Shown here: piece by piece, positions 25,524 through 35,038 of the stretch
Position numbering within the stretch: the stretch's first letter is position 1
Layout: each line of letters opens with the position of its first letter
NCBI GenBank assembly: GCA_023428695.1
Contig: JAEYWY010000009.1
Location: 62,001-126,000, forward strand
Direction of reading: 5' to 3'
DNA length: 64,000 bases
From: Bacteroidota bacterium
GTDB lineage: Bacteria; Bacteroidota; Bacteroidia; Cytophagales; Cyclobacteriaceae
Position numbers and translations under genes: made by a program
Notes under the pieces: generated by a model
What the model was told of the DNA's origin: nothing
Seen by the model: only the letters and a program-made list of their open reading frames with translations
The model's database searches: none

Positions 25524-27836
25524 TCATTCCGGTTTCGGGTCGGGTGTTTTCAGCTTTTGAATTTTTTTTCGTTCCCCTACAATCCAGATAATATCACCCC
25601 ATTCGAATAAGATTGCCGAGTCGGGATTCAGAACTCGCTGGTTATTGCGTTCGATTCCAATAATAAGGCCATTGGTTTTTTCGCGGAGGCCAGAATCGCG
25701 AATGGATTTGCCCTTCAGCCGTGTATGCTCATCGACAAGTAACTGCTCGAATATAATCTCGTTGGTGTCAACACGGGCGGCTCCGTTCTCAATTTCACTA
25801 CCCTCGTCAAATACCGGTTTGAAAACAGACAACTGTGCATCCGTCGCGACAATACCGACTTCGTCGAATGGCAGCAAGTATTGATGTCGATCCGGAACAT
25901 GGATAACGGTATCGCCGCGTTGGATGTAAACAACGTTAACGCCAAATTGTTCACGCCATTGCAGTTCTTTTAGTGATTTGCCAACGTAGGGCGCACATTG
26001 TGGCACTTCCATTTCGACGATGTGAGCATCCCAGGGTGCAAGCCTCGACTGGAAATCTGAATTCTTCCGCGCTATTCGTGCGACAAGGGTGTTGGCGGCT
26101 TCGTCTTCGCGCGCATTCAGGTTGTCAAGAAAACGCGATTCAAGTCTGAGATAAAAATTGTTCATCCGTTGTCTGAAAAGGAACAATACAACGGCTACGA
26201 CGGGAATGACAATGAAGATGGCGAGTTGGGTCGGCATGATCAGCATGGTCCACACGCCAAGGAATGTGAGACTCAGTAAAACTCTGCCGGTCTCAATAAG
26301 GAACAGCGGTCCTTTGATGTATAGTCTCTGCGTCCATAATTCTTTGTAAGCGCTGTTGTCGGGTCTTTTTGCCATGATGGCCCAGAGGAACGGGAGTCCC
26401 GGCAACAACGATACGACTAGTGCAACAACCTGTTGTGTGGTCTTCCCTGGAATTTGTGCATTCAGGTATGGCACGACAAAGTTCAAAGTCACCCAGGCGA
26501 TGATGAGCAGGATAGCTCCGTTTACGACGACAATATTCCGGTAGGACTTCAGAACAACTTTCCATTCTGTCTCAGCCTGGATGGATTGCGCGCCGGCGGA
26601 ATACGAATTGAGACGCCTGATCCATCGCGGCGGGAGTATGCGTTCAATAAAAGAGTATAACGGTTCTGAAAACTTGATGAGGTACGGCGTTGTAAATGTG
26701 GTTATCGCGGAAGCGCCTACGGCAATCGGGAACAGGAAATCGGAAATCACACCCAAAGAAAGCCCGAGGGTGGCTACGATAAAGGCAAATTCCCCGATCT
26801 GTGCCATACTCATACCAACCTGTACGGCCTGTTTCAGTGGTTGACCTGAAATCAGTGCCCCAACCGTTGTGCTGCCCAGTTTTCCGAACAAAGTCAGCAT
26901 CGTGACTATTACGACGGGCCATCCATACTGCACGATCGCCTGGGGATCAATCATCATCCCCACAGAAACGAAAAACACCGCGCCAAAAAGATCTTTCACG
27001 GGTTTTGTCAGGTGTTCAACTTTCTCCGCGGACGTTGTCTCGGCGATGATGGATCCCATGATGAAAGCACCCAGTTCTGCGGAGAATCCTACCATTGTCG
27101 CGAGTACCACCATGGCGAGGCAGAGTCCGATGGAGAGGATAAGAAGTGTTTCCTCATCGAGCAGGGATTTCCCTCTTTTCAGAAGCGTAGGCAGAATGAA
27201 AATCCCGGCAAGGAACCAAACCACCAGGAAGAACAATAACTTGGTTAGTGTGAACACGATTTCCATCCCTTCAAACTGTTGGGTCACGGCGATGGTAGAC
27301 AACAACACCATCAGGAGAATAACAACAATATCTTCCACGACAAGTACTCCGAACACGATGCGCGCATATTGTTTGGTCTTCATGCCGAGTTCGTCAAAGG
27401 CGCGTATGATGATTGTTGTTGATGAGCTGGCGAGCATCCCGCCGAGGAAGAGGCTGTCCATCGTAGACCAGCCCATCCATTTGCCGGCGTAGTATCCGGC
27501 GACTGTTATGAAAGCGATTTCGACAAGTGCTGTAATCGAGGCGGCGCCACCCACACGAACCAGTTTCTTAAAGCTGAATTCGAGCCCCAGGCTAAAGAGC
27601 AAAATGATAACTCCGATTTCAGCCCAGATTTCGATACTCTCATTATCGGCAACCGTCGGCAAGAGGTGAAAGTACGGACCAACTAAAAAGCCGGCGATGA
27701 TATAACCGAGAACAAGCGGCTGCCTGATCTTTTTAAAAATCAGCGTTGTAACCGCTCCCGCAGTCAAAATAAGTGCAAGATCCCTGATTAGCTCCGGCAA
27801 ATGTCCCATGTCGATAAAATACGTTTTTTGGGGCAT
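25524..27836 (-). CDS. CPA2-family monovalent cation/proton antiporter with TrkA-C domains
   Basis: This 770-residue transporter has an N-terminal CPA2 (KefB-like) membrane domain of about 12 helices: FKKIRQPLVLGYIIAGFLVG, LLFSLGLEFSFKKL, MLASSSTTIIIRAFDELGMK. After about residue 430 there is a second group of helices, then two C-terminal TrkA-C-like domains (about 605-670, CAPYVGKSLKELQWREQFG, and 690-765, TRLKGKSIRDSGLREKTNG). The NAD-binding TrkA-N domain of KefB is absent. It likely exchanges K+ or Na+ for H+, with the TrkA-C domains sensing a small ligand. It precedes the TerC gene. Confidence 0.92.
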   Translation of the reverse strand: MPQKTYFIDMGHLPELIRDLALILTAGAVTTLIFKKIRQPLVLGYIIAGFLVGPYFHLLPTVADNESIEIWAEIGVIILLFSLGLEFSFKKLVRVGGAASITALVEIAFITVAGYYAGKWMGWSTMDSLFLGGMLASSSTTIIIRAFDELGMKTKQYARIVFGVLVVEDIVVILLMVLLSTIAVTQQFEGMEIVFTLTKLLFFLVVWFLAGIFILPTLLKRGKSLLDEETLLILSIGLCLAMVVLATMVGFSAELGAFIMGSIIAETTSAEKVEHLTKPVKDLFGAVFFVSVGMMIDPQAIVQYGWPVVIVTMLTLFGKLGSTTVGALISGQPLKQAVQVGMSMAQIGEFAFIVATLGLSLGVISDFLFPIAVGASAITTFTTPYLIKFSEPLYSFIERILPPRWIRRLNSYSAGAQSIQAETEWKVVLKSYRNIVVVNGAILLIIAWVTLNFVVPYLNAQIPGKTTQQVVALVVSLLPGLPFLWAIMAKRPDNSAYKELWTQRLYIKGPLFLIETGRVLLSLTFLGVWTMLIMPTQLAIFIVIPVVAVVLFLFRQRMNNFYLRLESRFLDNLNAREDEAANTLVARIARKNSDFQSRLAPWDAHIVEMEVPQCAPYVGKSLKELQWREQFGVNVVYIQRGDTVIHVPDRHQYLLPFDEVGIVATDAQLSVFKPVFDEGSEIENGAARVDTNEIIFEQLLVDEHTRLKGKSIRDSGLREKTNGLIIGIERNNQRVLNPDSAILFEWGDIIWIVGERKKIQKLKTPDPKPE

Positions 27837-27885
27837 TCAAAGCAAAAACAAAAATCAGGTTGCGAAAAAAGGCGGTTCCTTATCG

Positions 27886-28310
27886 TCAGCAAAAAATCGT
27901 TAACGGTTGTGCAAGCACCTGAGGGGTATCAATAGAGATGTAAAGTGGAGTCTTTTGTGAATCCTGTTCATGTTTCAATGCGTCCACCGGTTGCTGTGAC
28001 AAGCCCTCCATAAGACAGACGCGATGGTTGAAAGCATTATCGCAATCAGCATAACTACCGGCAGGATGAAATGCCACCACTGTAAGAAAATACGCTCAGA
28101 AAATTTCTCGAGATAGTACCGGGTCGCAAAGTAAGCCAGTGGCACGCTGATGATAATTGCGACCACAAGTTGTTCTGGTGTCGTTGCGAGGAGGATTTGT
28201 GCGATGTTGCGAAGTCGCGCGCCAGGTAGCTTGCGAAAAGACGGTCTTTTGTTGATTAAAGGGATTTTGACACTCAGGCAAATGCCTGAAATCGCTTCAA
28301 AATGAAACAA
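27886..28310 (-). pseudogene. C-terminal remnant of an FtsX-type ABC transporter permease
   Basis: A frame from about 28250 reads KLPGARLRNIAQILLATTPE, then VVAIIISVPLAYFATRYYLE, FSERIFLQWWHFILPV and LSTIASVLWRAC. This is the end of a MacB/FtsX-like permease. After RAC the frame must shift by one base to give QQPVDALKHE, the family's usual end. All of the N-terminus is missing. Two faults (truncation and frameshift) make it a clear remnant; the parent was probably an antimicrobial-efflux-type permease. Confidence 0.8.
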
Positions 28311-28377
28311 TGAGGTTGTTTCATTCCGGGCCAGTTACGCACCCGGAAAATTGCAAAGCATTTGTTCTTGGCAATAA

Positions 28378-29487
28378 TTACTCCACGGCAGTAATCGGAA
28401 TCAGTGTTGGTTTTGCTCCGAGCTGTTTTAGTAGCCGTGCGTGCCCCACCACCGCCTGGAAGAAGGTGCCTGAACTTTTGTAAGGCAAGCCGAATTCGTG
28501 TGCTGTTGATTTTACTATCGATGCGATCTTACTATAGTGAACATGACAGATATTAGGGAACAGGTGATGTTCAATCTGATAGTTTAGTCCGCCGACGAAC
28601 CAGGAGAACCATTTGCTCTTGTTTCCAAAATTAGTTGTTGTGAGCAGCTGATGTACTGCCCAACTGTTTTCGAGTGTTCTGGATTCGTCGGGGATCGGAA
28701 ACTCGGTTCCTTCAATCACATGAGCTGGTTGAAAGATAATAGCCAGGATGAAACCTGCGATGTAATGCATCAGGAGGATTCCAAGCGCAATTTGCCACCA
28801 CGGTAGTGGCGTAAAAATCAAAGGCAGTATGAATATATAGGTGATGTAGAAGAGTTTGGTCCCCAGCAATATCGACCACTCTTTTGCCGGACTTGTCTTC
28901 TGCGCTCTGACCATACCGTTTCGTTGATACTTAAAAAGTCTTGCGAAGTCTTTGTAGAAAAGCCATACAATCGTCATCAATCCATAGAGAAACCATGCGT
29001 AAACAAATTGATATTTATGGATCTTCTTCCAATCGGAGTGTGGCGTCAGACGCAATGCGCCCCGCGGGCTGATATCCTCATCTTCTTCGTGAACATTCGT
29101 ATAGGTGTGATGCAACACGTTATGCTGCACTTTCCAGTTAAATGAGTTAGCCCCAACCAGGTTCAGGGAATATCCGATAATGTTATTGATTCGTCTGCTC
29201 TTCGTATAGGCGCCGTGATTGGCGTCATGCATGACTGACAAACCGATGCCGGCGAGGCCCAGCGCCATTACAAGAACCATGGAAATTAATCCGAATCCTG
29301 TGGAAATGGTATTGGTGAGGATGAGCGCGTACGGGAGGAAGTACAGTGTAAACATGACAATGGACTTGATAACCATTTGGTTGTTTCCGTGCCTTGCAAT
29401 GTTATTGGAGTTGAAGTACTCTGCTACCCGCTTGTTCAGGGTTGAAACAAAGTCTCTTTGAGTTGATGCAAATTTGATGCTATTCAT
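28378..29487 (-). CDS. Membrane fatty acid desaturase (acyl-lipid/acyl-CoA type)
   Basis: This 369-residue membrane desaturase introduces a cis double bond into an acyl chain, using a di-iron centre and reduced electron carriers. All three histidine boxes are present: HDANH at 87-91, HNVLHH at 122-127 and QIEHH at 304-308. The last has the Q/H form of front-end or linoleoyl-type desaturases. Four hydrophobic helices flank the boxes. It may adjust membrane fluidity; the positional specificity cannot be read. It is monocistronic. Confidence 0.93.
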   Translation of the reverse strand: MNSIKFASTQRDFVSTLNKRVAEYFNSNNIARHGNNQMVIKSIVMFTLYFLPYALILTNTISTGFGLISMVLVMALGLAGIGLSVMHDANHGAYTKSRRINNIIGYSLNLVGANSFNWKVQHNVLHHTYTNVHEEDEDISPRGALRLTPHSDWKKIHKYQFVYAWFLYGLMTIVWLFYKDFARLFKYQRNGMVRAQKTSPAKEWSILLGTKLFYITYIFILPLIFTPLPWWQIALGILLMHYIAGFILAIIFQPAHVIEGTEFPIPDESRTLENSWAVHQLLTTTNFGNKSKWFSWFVGGLNYQIEHHLFPNICHVHYSKIASIVKSTAHEFGLPYKSSGTFFQAVVGHARLLKQLGAKPTLIPITAVE

Positions 29488-29544
29488 TACGACGTGGTAT
29501 GACCGGGAATAAGTGTTCGTGAGCGACTGTGCATAGCTTCGCGA

Positions 29545-29859
29545 TCACGCGGGATTTTGTTTTAGTTGTGAAGTTCTGATTGATACAAGATTCGAACCAT
29601 AATGGTGTATCCACTGGTCCGTCAGGTCACCATCAAGAATGGAGTCAAGCGGTACGAGATTTTCACAGATGAAGAATTTGTTCCGGAGATGATACGACTC
29701 ACCGGTCTCGTCTTCCCAACGAATATCACAGGAGGCTTCGCTGCCGAATAAACGCACGGGCACGATCAGGCATTTCGGTGCATTGATATTGTAATGTGCG
29801 GCATACCGCTTCATCAGATGCGGGTCGATTTTATAAGGGCGATTTTCCTTTATATTCAT
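29545..29859 (-). CDS. Conserved-looking small protein coupled to the DEAD-box helicase
   Basis: This 104-residue soluble protein is not recognised. It contains NAPKCLIVPVRLFGSEASCD followed by IRWEDETGESYHLRNKFFI and LVPLDSILDGDLTDQWIHHY, suggesting a small beta-rich domain. Its start overlaps the stop of the rhlE-like gene as TAATG, so the two are translationally coupled and it may be a helper of the helicase. The function is unknown. Confidence 0.65.
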   Translation of the reverse strand: MNIKENRPYKIDPHLMKRYAAHYNINAPKCLIVPVRLFGSEASCDIRWEDETGESYHLRNKFFICENLVPLDSILDGDLTDQWIHHYGSNLVSIRTSQLKQNPA

Positions 29860-30977
29860 TATTGATACGTGAAAGGGTGCTCGACAACTGCTAATTTCTG
29901 TTTTGATATCCTGTTGATATTGTTCAGGTACTTCCTTTCCTCATGATCACAGAAAGAAAGCGCGGAGCCTGTTTTGCCTGCGCGGCCTGTTCGTCCAATG
30001 CGGTGAGTGTATGTTTCGGCAGATTCGGGCAATTCATAGTTGATCACGAACGGCAAATCTACGATGTCAATTCCGCGGGCAGCGATGTCGGTTGCAACGA
30101 GAACGCGTGTCGAGCTCTTTTTGAAATTCGTCAATGCCCGTTGGCGTGCATTCTGACTTTTATTCCCATGGATCGCCTCAGCTGAGATGCCGGCTTTCGC
30201 GAGATCCTTAGCTATTTTGTCGGCCCCGTATTTTGTTCTGGCAAACACGATCACATTGTTCATTTTGTGTTCGTTGATAACGTGCTTTAAAAGAGAGCGT
30301 TTGTTCTCTCGTGCAACGTGGTAGACCAACTGATCGATGGAGACTTTCACCGATGATTCAACATTGATTCGTACTGGTGTGGCTGTGATACTGCGAATCA
30401 AATCGAGAACTTCGGTTGGCATCGTAGCCGAAAAGAAGATGTTTTGTCTGGCCGCGGGCATAAGCTTGATCAGCTTCCTGATGTTGTGGATGAAGCCCAT
30501 GTCGAGCATTCGGTCGGCTTCATCGAGTACAAGTATTTCGAGATTCCGGAGAGACACGATGCGCTGGTCAATCAGGTCCTGCAGTCGTCCGGGTGTAGCT
30601 ACGAGAATATCGACTCCGCGGCGAATGTCTTGTACCTGGTTGAATTGAGAGACACCACCATAGATCACTGTACTCTTCAGTGGCAGGTTTTTGCCATAGA
30701 ATTTCAGATTGTCAAAGACCTGGATGGCGAGTTCACGTGTAGGGACAAGGATGAGGGCACGTACGCCTGCGTTGGATTTGCGAACTGAAAGTGCCTGGAG
30801 TATCGGGATACAGAAGGAAGCGGTTTTTCCGGTCCCGGTCGCTGCAGATGCAATGATGTCTTTACCGGAAAGTAAGTGCGGAATGGTTTGTTGCTGAATT
30901 GGTGTGGGGGATTGATAACCTTTTTCGTCGAGCGCACGAATAATAGCGCTGCAAAGGTTTAAGTCTTTAAACGTCAT
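29859..30977 (-). CDS. RhlE-like DEAD-box RNA helicase
   Basis: This 372-residue ATP-dependent RNA helicase is of the RhlE/DEAD-box class. Motifs in order: Q motif before residue 30 (SPTPIQQQ), AATGTGKT (45-52), PTRELA, TPGR, DEAD (152-155), SAT (183-185), then VLVATDIAARGIDI and HRIGRTGRAG. It lacks the basic C-terminal tail of long RhlE proteins, so it is a short form. It likely helps ribosome assembly or mRNA turnover, often under cold stress. The start at 30977 (MTFKDLNL) is preferred over one at 31037. It is coupled to the 104-residue gene. Confidence 0.94.
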   Translation of the reverse strand: MTFKDLNLCSAIIRALDEKGYQSPTPIQQQTIPHLLSGKDIIASAATGTGKTASFCIPILQALSVRKSNAGVRALILVPTRELAIQVFDNLKFYGKNLPLKSTVIYGGVSQFNQVQDIRRGVDILVATPGRLQDLIDQRIVSLRNLEILVLDEADRMLDMGFIHNIRKLIKLMPAARQNIFFSATMPTEVLDLIRSITATPVRINVESSVKVSIDQLVYHVARENKRSLLKHVINEHKMNNVIVFARTKYGADKIAKDLAKAGISAEAIHGNKSQNARQRALTNFKKSSTRVLVATDIAARGIDIVDLPFVINYELPESAETYTHRIGRTGRAGKTGSALSFCDHEERKYLNNINRISKQKLAVVEHPFTYQ

Positions 30978-31352
30978 TTTTGAGTTTTTGATAAAATAGA
31001 TCGAGGAATGCGATGTTCGCAGCCTTATAAGTGGCAACAGATCTGACTATGATTGGTATTAAGAGAGACGCACTGCCTGTAAACTGGGGAGATTTAAAAG
31101 ACTACAGATGGCTGAACCAGGGCAGTGAGTAATTAATTTCCTCAATTGATGGCTCAAAGGTAGGATAATCCCTTGACATTTCCTATTTCTGACCCCAGCA
31201 ACCGTGTGTGGATCAGTCAATCCAGGCAAAAGGACATCAAAAGGACTTCTTTTTTTACACTGAGAGTGAAAGCGTGGCGCCGACCGAGGGGAGAACATTC
31301 AATTAGATTTAACGAAATTGGAGGCGTATTTTTTTGGCGATTGAAAACGCGA
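30978..31352. other. Divergent intergenic region without a confirmed gene
   Basis: This 375-base region lies between the DEAD-box helicase start and a divergent lipoprotein gene. It holds a short plus-strand frame of 27 codons (31049-31132, beginning MIGIKRDALPVNWGDL) with no known relative, and a loose inverted repeat (CACTGCC...GGCAGTG). I see no good promoter match. Confidence 0.35.
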
Positions 31353-31964
31353 ATGAAGATGCTAAGCAAGACAATGCTGATTACGACGATCCTGCCTTTG
31401 ATTCTCTTGAGTGGCTGTAAACAACAGCATTCCTGCGACCTGCAGATGACCAGCGTCACGGCTGGCGAAAGAGCACCTATTACTATTACAAAGGAGTTGG
31501 GAAACTGTGAGTTTGAGTTCGAGGCATTCTTTTCCTTGCGAGATGGAGAAGTGTCAGCACACGGGAAACTGCTTTCGGACGATAACGCTTTTTTTCTTCA
31601 CTCTGACAAATTGGGTGAACAGCCGATTCGATTCTTTGATTTCGATACAAAAAAGATGGAACAATATGTTATTAAAATCAATGGTCAACATCGTGCTTCA
31701 TTTTTTGTGATAACAAAGGACGATATTCTGTCGCATGCAGAATACGGCGAGGTTCACCTGTTCCGGATCAGAGATGGATGGATCTTTCATGAACCTGACA
31801 AGGTGGCTATGGACGTTGTCTTTTTCGCATCGCGCACGAGAGGTATCGTTGGATCCTATTTATCAATGGTTGAGGCAGGTAGAGAATCGATTGCAAATGT
31901 TTCCGGTGACATACTAACTCAGCTTAGAGATTACTCTCGCGCCCGGTTTGTTGTAATAGAGTAG
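31353..31964 (+). CDS. Lipoprotein of unknown function
   Basis: This 203-residue product starts MKMLSKTMLITTILPLILLS, with a lipobox LLSGC. The mature part is beta-rich, with FEAFFSLRDGEVSAHGKLL and SYLSMVEAGRESIANVSGD. No domain is recognised. The ATG at 31353 is chosen because it opens the signal peptide. It converges with the CPBP-like gene, 19 bp away. Confidence 0.65.
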   Translation: MKMLSKTMLITTILPLILLSGCKQQHSCDLQMTSVTAGERAPITITKELGNCEFEFEAFFSLRDGEVSAHGKLLSDDNAFFLHSDKLGEQPIRFFDFDTKKMEQYVIKINGQHRASFFVITKDDILSHAEYGEVHLFRIRDGWIFHEPDKVAMDVVFFASRTRGIVGSYLSMVEAGRESIANVSGDILTQLRDYSRARFVVIE

Positions 31965-31983
31965 GTGATCTTTGAAACGGCAT

Positions 31984-32646
31984 TTACGTTGCCCTGACCT
32001 TTCTCAACACTTCAATCTCATACGTCAACGTCAACGCTAAGTGTACAACCATCGCCGGCCACACCGCGTCATTCCAGAGGCAAAGTCCGCAGAGCATGAG
32101 ACCGAAGGGAATACATGAGATGGCTTCGCGCTTTCCATTAACAATATGAATTGCGGAATACAAAATTATGTTCACGTTAAGTGAAGTCGTTAACCCATAT
32201 TCGCCAGCGAGATACAAGAGCAACACGCCGCGAAACCACCATTCATATACAATGATGAAACAAATTCGCAGGACAAAGTACGAGGCTGTGAACGTGGTCG
32301 TTGGTGGTATAATTGGGATAGCCTTTCCCTGAAGTGTCAGCGACGTTTTCTTCGCCTGAGTATAAGCAATGGTCGCAGCCAGTAAAGCTGTCACGACGGC
32401 TGTCGCGACCGCCCATGTGGATGTGTGTGTTAGGATTGATACCTCGGCAATCGGTACAAATGCCGGAAGAAGAAATACCACGATCCCTATAACGTGCAGT
32501 GCAATCAGTAAGGAACCACTACGTGCAAATCCGTCATCGCCTACAAAGCGAAGTCCACCGGTGCGGCGTGCCCACCATGTTGCCACAAAGAAAGCAGTGT
32601 ATCCGCCAACTAGTATAAGCAGGTGTGAGGTGTCTGTATGCTTCAT
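31984..32646 (-). CDS. CPBP-type intramembrane protease homologue
   Basis: This 220-residue protein has about seven membrane segments. The conserved CPBP/CAAX motif appears as YEWWFRG: the second Glu of EExxxR is kept, the first is replaced by Tyr. A later segment has ILYSAIHIVNGKREAIS, with the expected histidine, and PFGLMLCGLCL. Such proteins cleave or modify membrane-bound substrates; bacterial members often protect against bacteriocins. The altered first glutamate may reduce activity. The family is recognised, the substrate unknown. Confidence 0.75.
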   Translation of the reverse strand: MKHTDTSHLLILVGGYTAFFVATWWARRTGGLRFVGDDGFARSGSLLIALHVIGIVVFLLPAFVPIAEVSILTHTSTWAVATAVVTALLAATIAYTQAKKTSLTLQGKAIPIIPPTTTFTASYFVLRICFIIVYEWWFRGVLLLYLAGEYGLTTSLNVNIILYSAIHIVNGKREAISCIPFGLMLCGLCLWNDAVWPAMVVHLALTLTYEIEVLRKVRAT

Positions 32647-32805
32647 TCAGTTCAACCGAAACCCAATTAAAAGCTAACTATTTTACGCGGCCGATTCAAG
32701 CAGGAAGTGAAGATGTAGTAGAGCGACCTGTTTATCATCAAAGAGAAACAGAATAGTGGCGCTTTGCGAAAGAAAGGTTATATTCGTTTAGCTGCCACCT
32801 GACCT

Positions 32806-33465
32806 ATGAATGCTGACGTCCTGCTTCCGCTGTTGTCGCTGTCGTTTATCGGGTTGGCTGCGCTCGTTAGTACCCGTGCGCTTTTTACCAACGCCGCCGC
32901 ACCATTGAAAATCTTATCCCGCCTTTGGCTCGCGATGTTTGGTGTTGAAATCGTTGGCCATTTTACGCGACACGAGCAAGAAGAAAACTACTGGCTTTAC
33001 AACTGCTTTCACTTCTTCTTCTATCCCTGGCTGGCATACATTTTCAGTCATGTATTGGAAAATCGAAAGATTCAAACCGCGATCTCGGTGTTCTACTGGG
33101 TCTTCATTCTTTTTGTCATCTGTAATACACTCTTTATTCAGGGGTTCATGGCGTGGCAAACATTGACGCACGTGGTTGGTGGTTGCTTTATCATTTTTCT
33201 CGGGGGCGCATACTTCTTTCAGTTGTTGAATTCAATGGATAACGAACGGATCACAACTGATCCCTTTTTCTGGGTGAGTTTTGGTCTCGTGCTGTACTTT
33301 GGTGGATCGGTGCCGTTTCTCGGGATGTTCAACTACGTAAAGAACAACTTTTTTGATTTTGCTTCTTTCTATTTCACGTATGTCTACAACGCGTTTTCTA
33401 TAATACTGAATCTAATCATCGTTAGGGCCTTTTTATGCAAGATGGATTATCCGAAGTCGTATTAA
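32806..33465 (+). CDS. Six- or seven-helix membrane protein overlapping a histidine kinase gene
   Basis: This 219-residue integral membrane protein has about six or seven helices and short loops, ending FLCKMDYPKSY. No family name is known to me, but the layout resembles membrane sensor domains. It overlaps the histidine kinase gene by 31 bp, which implies translational coupling, so it may act as the sensor for that kinase. It is the first gene of a three-gene signalling set that ends in a LuxR-type regulator. The start at 32806 follows an upstream stop. Confidence 0.7.
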   Translation: MNADVLLPLLSLSFIGLAALVSTRALFTNAAAPLKILSRLWLAMFGVEIVGHFTRHEQEENYWLYNCFHFFFYPWLAYIFSHVLENRKIQTAISVFYWVFILFVICNTLFIQGFMAWQTLTHVVGGCFIIFLGGAYFFQLLNSMDNERITTDPFFWVSFGLVLYFGGSVPFLGMFNYVKNNFFDFASFYFTYVYNAFSIILNLIIVRAFLCKMDYPKSY

Positions 33466-34235
33466 TCCTGGTTGGCAGTACGCTGATCATTCTGCTCCTG
33501 ACGGGGCTGATTGTTTTTGCGTTGTTTATCGGTCAGAAGCGGCGATTCCTGCATCGACAGCAGATTACGGATATCAAGTATCAATACGAGCAGGAGGTAC
33601 TGAAAACGCAATTGGAAACGCAGGCCCAGACTTTCGAAACGATTTCGCAGGAACTGCATGACAATGTAGGTACGTTGGTCTCCCTGGCGATAGTGCATCT
33701 GCGTCAGGCGTCGGAAAAGAACGAGGCGGATAAAAATATTGGTGAATCCGGGAAGCTGCTCGACGAAGCGCTCACAATCCTGCGTGATATCTCGAAAAGC
33801 ATGAACGTCGATCACATCAGTCGCATCGGCCTTGCGAATGCTTTCAGAGAGGAACTCAACAGAATTGAACGAACGAAGGTATTTCGCACGGGATATAACC
33901 TAAAAGGAGATGAATTCAGTATCGCGCCGCAACATCAGATGATCATTTTCCGCATCATCCAGGAGGCGCTTAATAATATTGTTAAACACTCGGATGGCGA
34001 CTTGGTTACGATGACGGTTTCCTTCGAGACACCATTCCTGGAAGTGTTGATTGAGGATAACGGCCGCGGTTTTGATATGAAGACGGTTCAGACGTCCATT
34101 ACGGGGTCGGGTTTATCCAACATGGTTAAGCGGGCACGAATCATAGAAGCGTCGCTGGATATTAGCAGCGAGAAGAACCGTGGTACGCGTGTCCACCTGA
34201 TATACCCGTCACCGGCCAGGAGGACTATACCATGA
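33435..34235 (+). CDS. NarX-type sensor histidine kinase
   Basis: This 266-residue kinase has one membrane helix (about 9-32) and no extracellular domain, so it must receive its signal through a partner. The HisKA_3 dimerisation box has its phospho-accepting H75 in QELHDNVGT. The HATPase domain follows, with FRIIQEALNNIVKHS (N-box), EDNGRGFDM and GSGLSNMVKRA. It should autophosphorylate and pass phosphate to the LuxR-type regulator 37 bp downstream. It overlaps the membrane-protein gene by 31 bp. Confidence 0.93.
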   Translation: MQDGLSEVVLILVGSTLIILLLTGLIVFALFIGQKRRFLHRQQITDIKYQYEQEVLKTQLETQAQTFETISQELHDNVGTLVSLAIVHLRQASEKNEADKNIGESGKLLDEALTILRDISKSMNVDHISRIGLANAFREELNRIERTKVFRTGYNLKGDEFSIAPQHQMIIFRIIQEALNNIVKHSDGDLVTMTVSFETPFLEVLIEDNGRGFDMKTVQTSITGSGLSNMVKRARIIEASLDISSEKNRGTRVHLIYPSPARRTIP

Positions 34236-34272
34236 ATATGGGATATTGAACTTCATTAAATAACCCGAACTT

Positions 34273-34899
34273 ATGCTTATGATAAAAACGGGAGTTGTAG
34301 AAGATGATCCAAGATATCGGGATCTCCTTCGCACGATTTTGTCGGGTCATGAAAAAATTCAACCAGTCTTTATACTGGAGAATTGTCTGAATATTATGAA
34401 TGAAGTCCGGAAGCACGAGCCCGATGTTATCATTATGGATATTAATCTCCCGGTAAAAAGCGGAATACAGGCTGTTGAAGAATTGAAGCGCGTCTATCCA
34501 ACGATACGTGTCCTCATGCTTACAGTCTTCGAGGATGAAGACAAAATCTTTACGGCTATCAAAGCCGGAGCCGATGGTTACCTGTTGAAAAAGGATTCTC
34601 CCCAAAAAGTACTCGACTCCATCTTTGACGTGTACGAAGGGAAATCCTCAATGAACGGAGTGATTGCACGGAAAGTGTTTGAGTATTTTCAAAAACCGAT
34701 CACTAAAAATCTGGAAGGCTATAATCTTACAAAACGTGAACTCGAGATACTCGGCCTCCTGATGGATGGACTTAGCTACAAAGAGATCGCCGACAAATGC
34801 AGCATTTCGATTCAAACGCTTAATTCGCACATCAAAAACATCTACACAAAACTCGGTGTGCACTCCCGTGCGGAAGTGTCTGCTAAATTCCGTCAGTAA
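34273..34899 (+). CDS. NarL/LuxR-type response regulator
   Basis: This 208-residue regulator has a receiver domain (about 5-125) with D56 as phosphorylation site (IIMDINLP) and the usual K105. A LuxR-type helix-turn-helix (about 147-205, YNLTKRELEILGLLMDGLS) follows. It is the cognate partner of the kinase upstream (37 bp gap). Its targets are unknown; the next genes on the same strand are the lipid operon at 35039. A second ATG two codons in (34279) is equally possible. Confidence 0.93.
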   Translation: MLMIKTGVVEDDPRYRDLLRTILSGHEKIQPVFILENCLNIMNEVRKHEPDVIIMDINLPVKSGIQAVEELKRVYPTIRVLMLTVFEDEDKIFTAIKAGADGYLLKKDSPQKVLDSIFDVYEGKSSMNGVIARKVFEYFQKPITKNLEGYNLTKRELEILGLLMDGLSYKEIADKCSISIQTLNSHIKNIYTKLGVHSRAEVSAKFRQ

Positions 34900-34926
34900 T
34901 AACTTTCGAATTCATTATTGTCGCGG

Positions 34927-34944
34927 ATGCCATACTCATGGTAT
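34927..34944 (+). terminator. Short hairpin after the response regulator
   Basis: ATGCCAT and ATGGTAT pair across a 4-base loop (34927-34944), a 7-bp stem with one G-T pair. It lies 27 bases after the regulator's stop. The following bases are only moderately T-rich, so it is a weak terminator candidate. Confidence 0.3.
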
Positions 34945-35038
34945 TTCCGTTGAGCTCTCACTTTCATTCTACCGGATACTTGGGATGTCGCTCCCTTTCA
35001 TCGCGGAGTAATTTTACTTCCATAAAAACGCCGCAGTT

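Noticed and set aside
26869..27492. 207-codon plus-strand frame
   Set aside because: Antisense to the CPA2 antiporter; low-complexity Ser/Thr-rich composition is typical of a shadow frame.
31049..31132. 27-codon plus-strand frame starting MIGIKRDALPVNWGDL
   Set aside because: Good start and stop but no relative known; too short to support without conservation.
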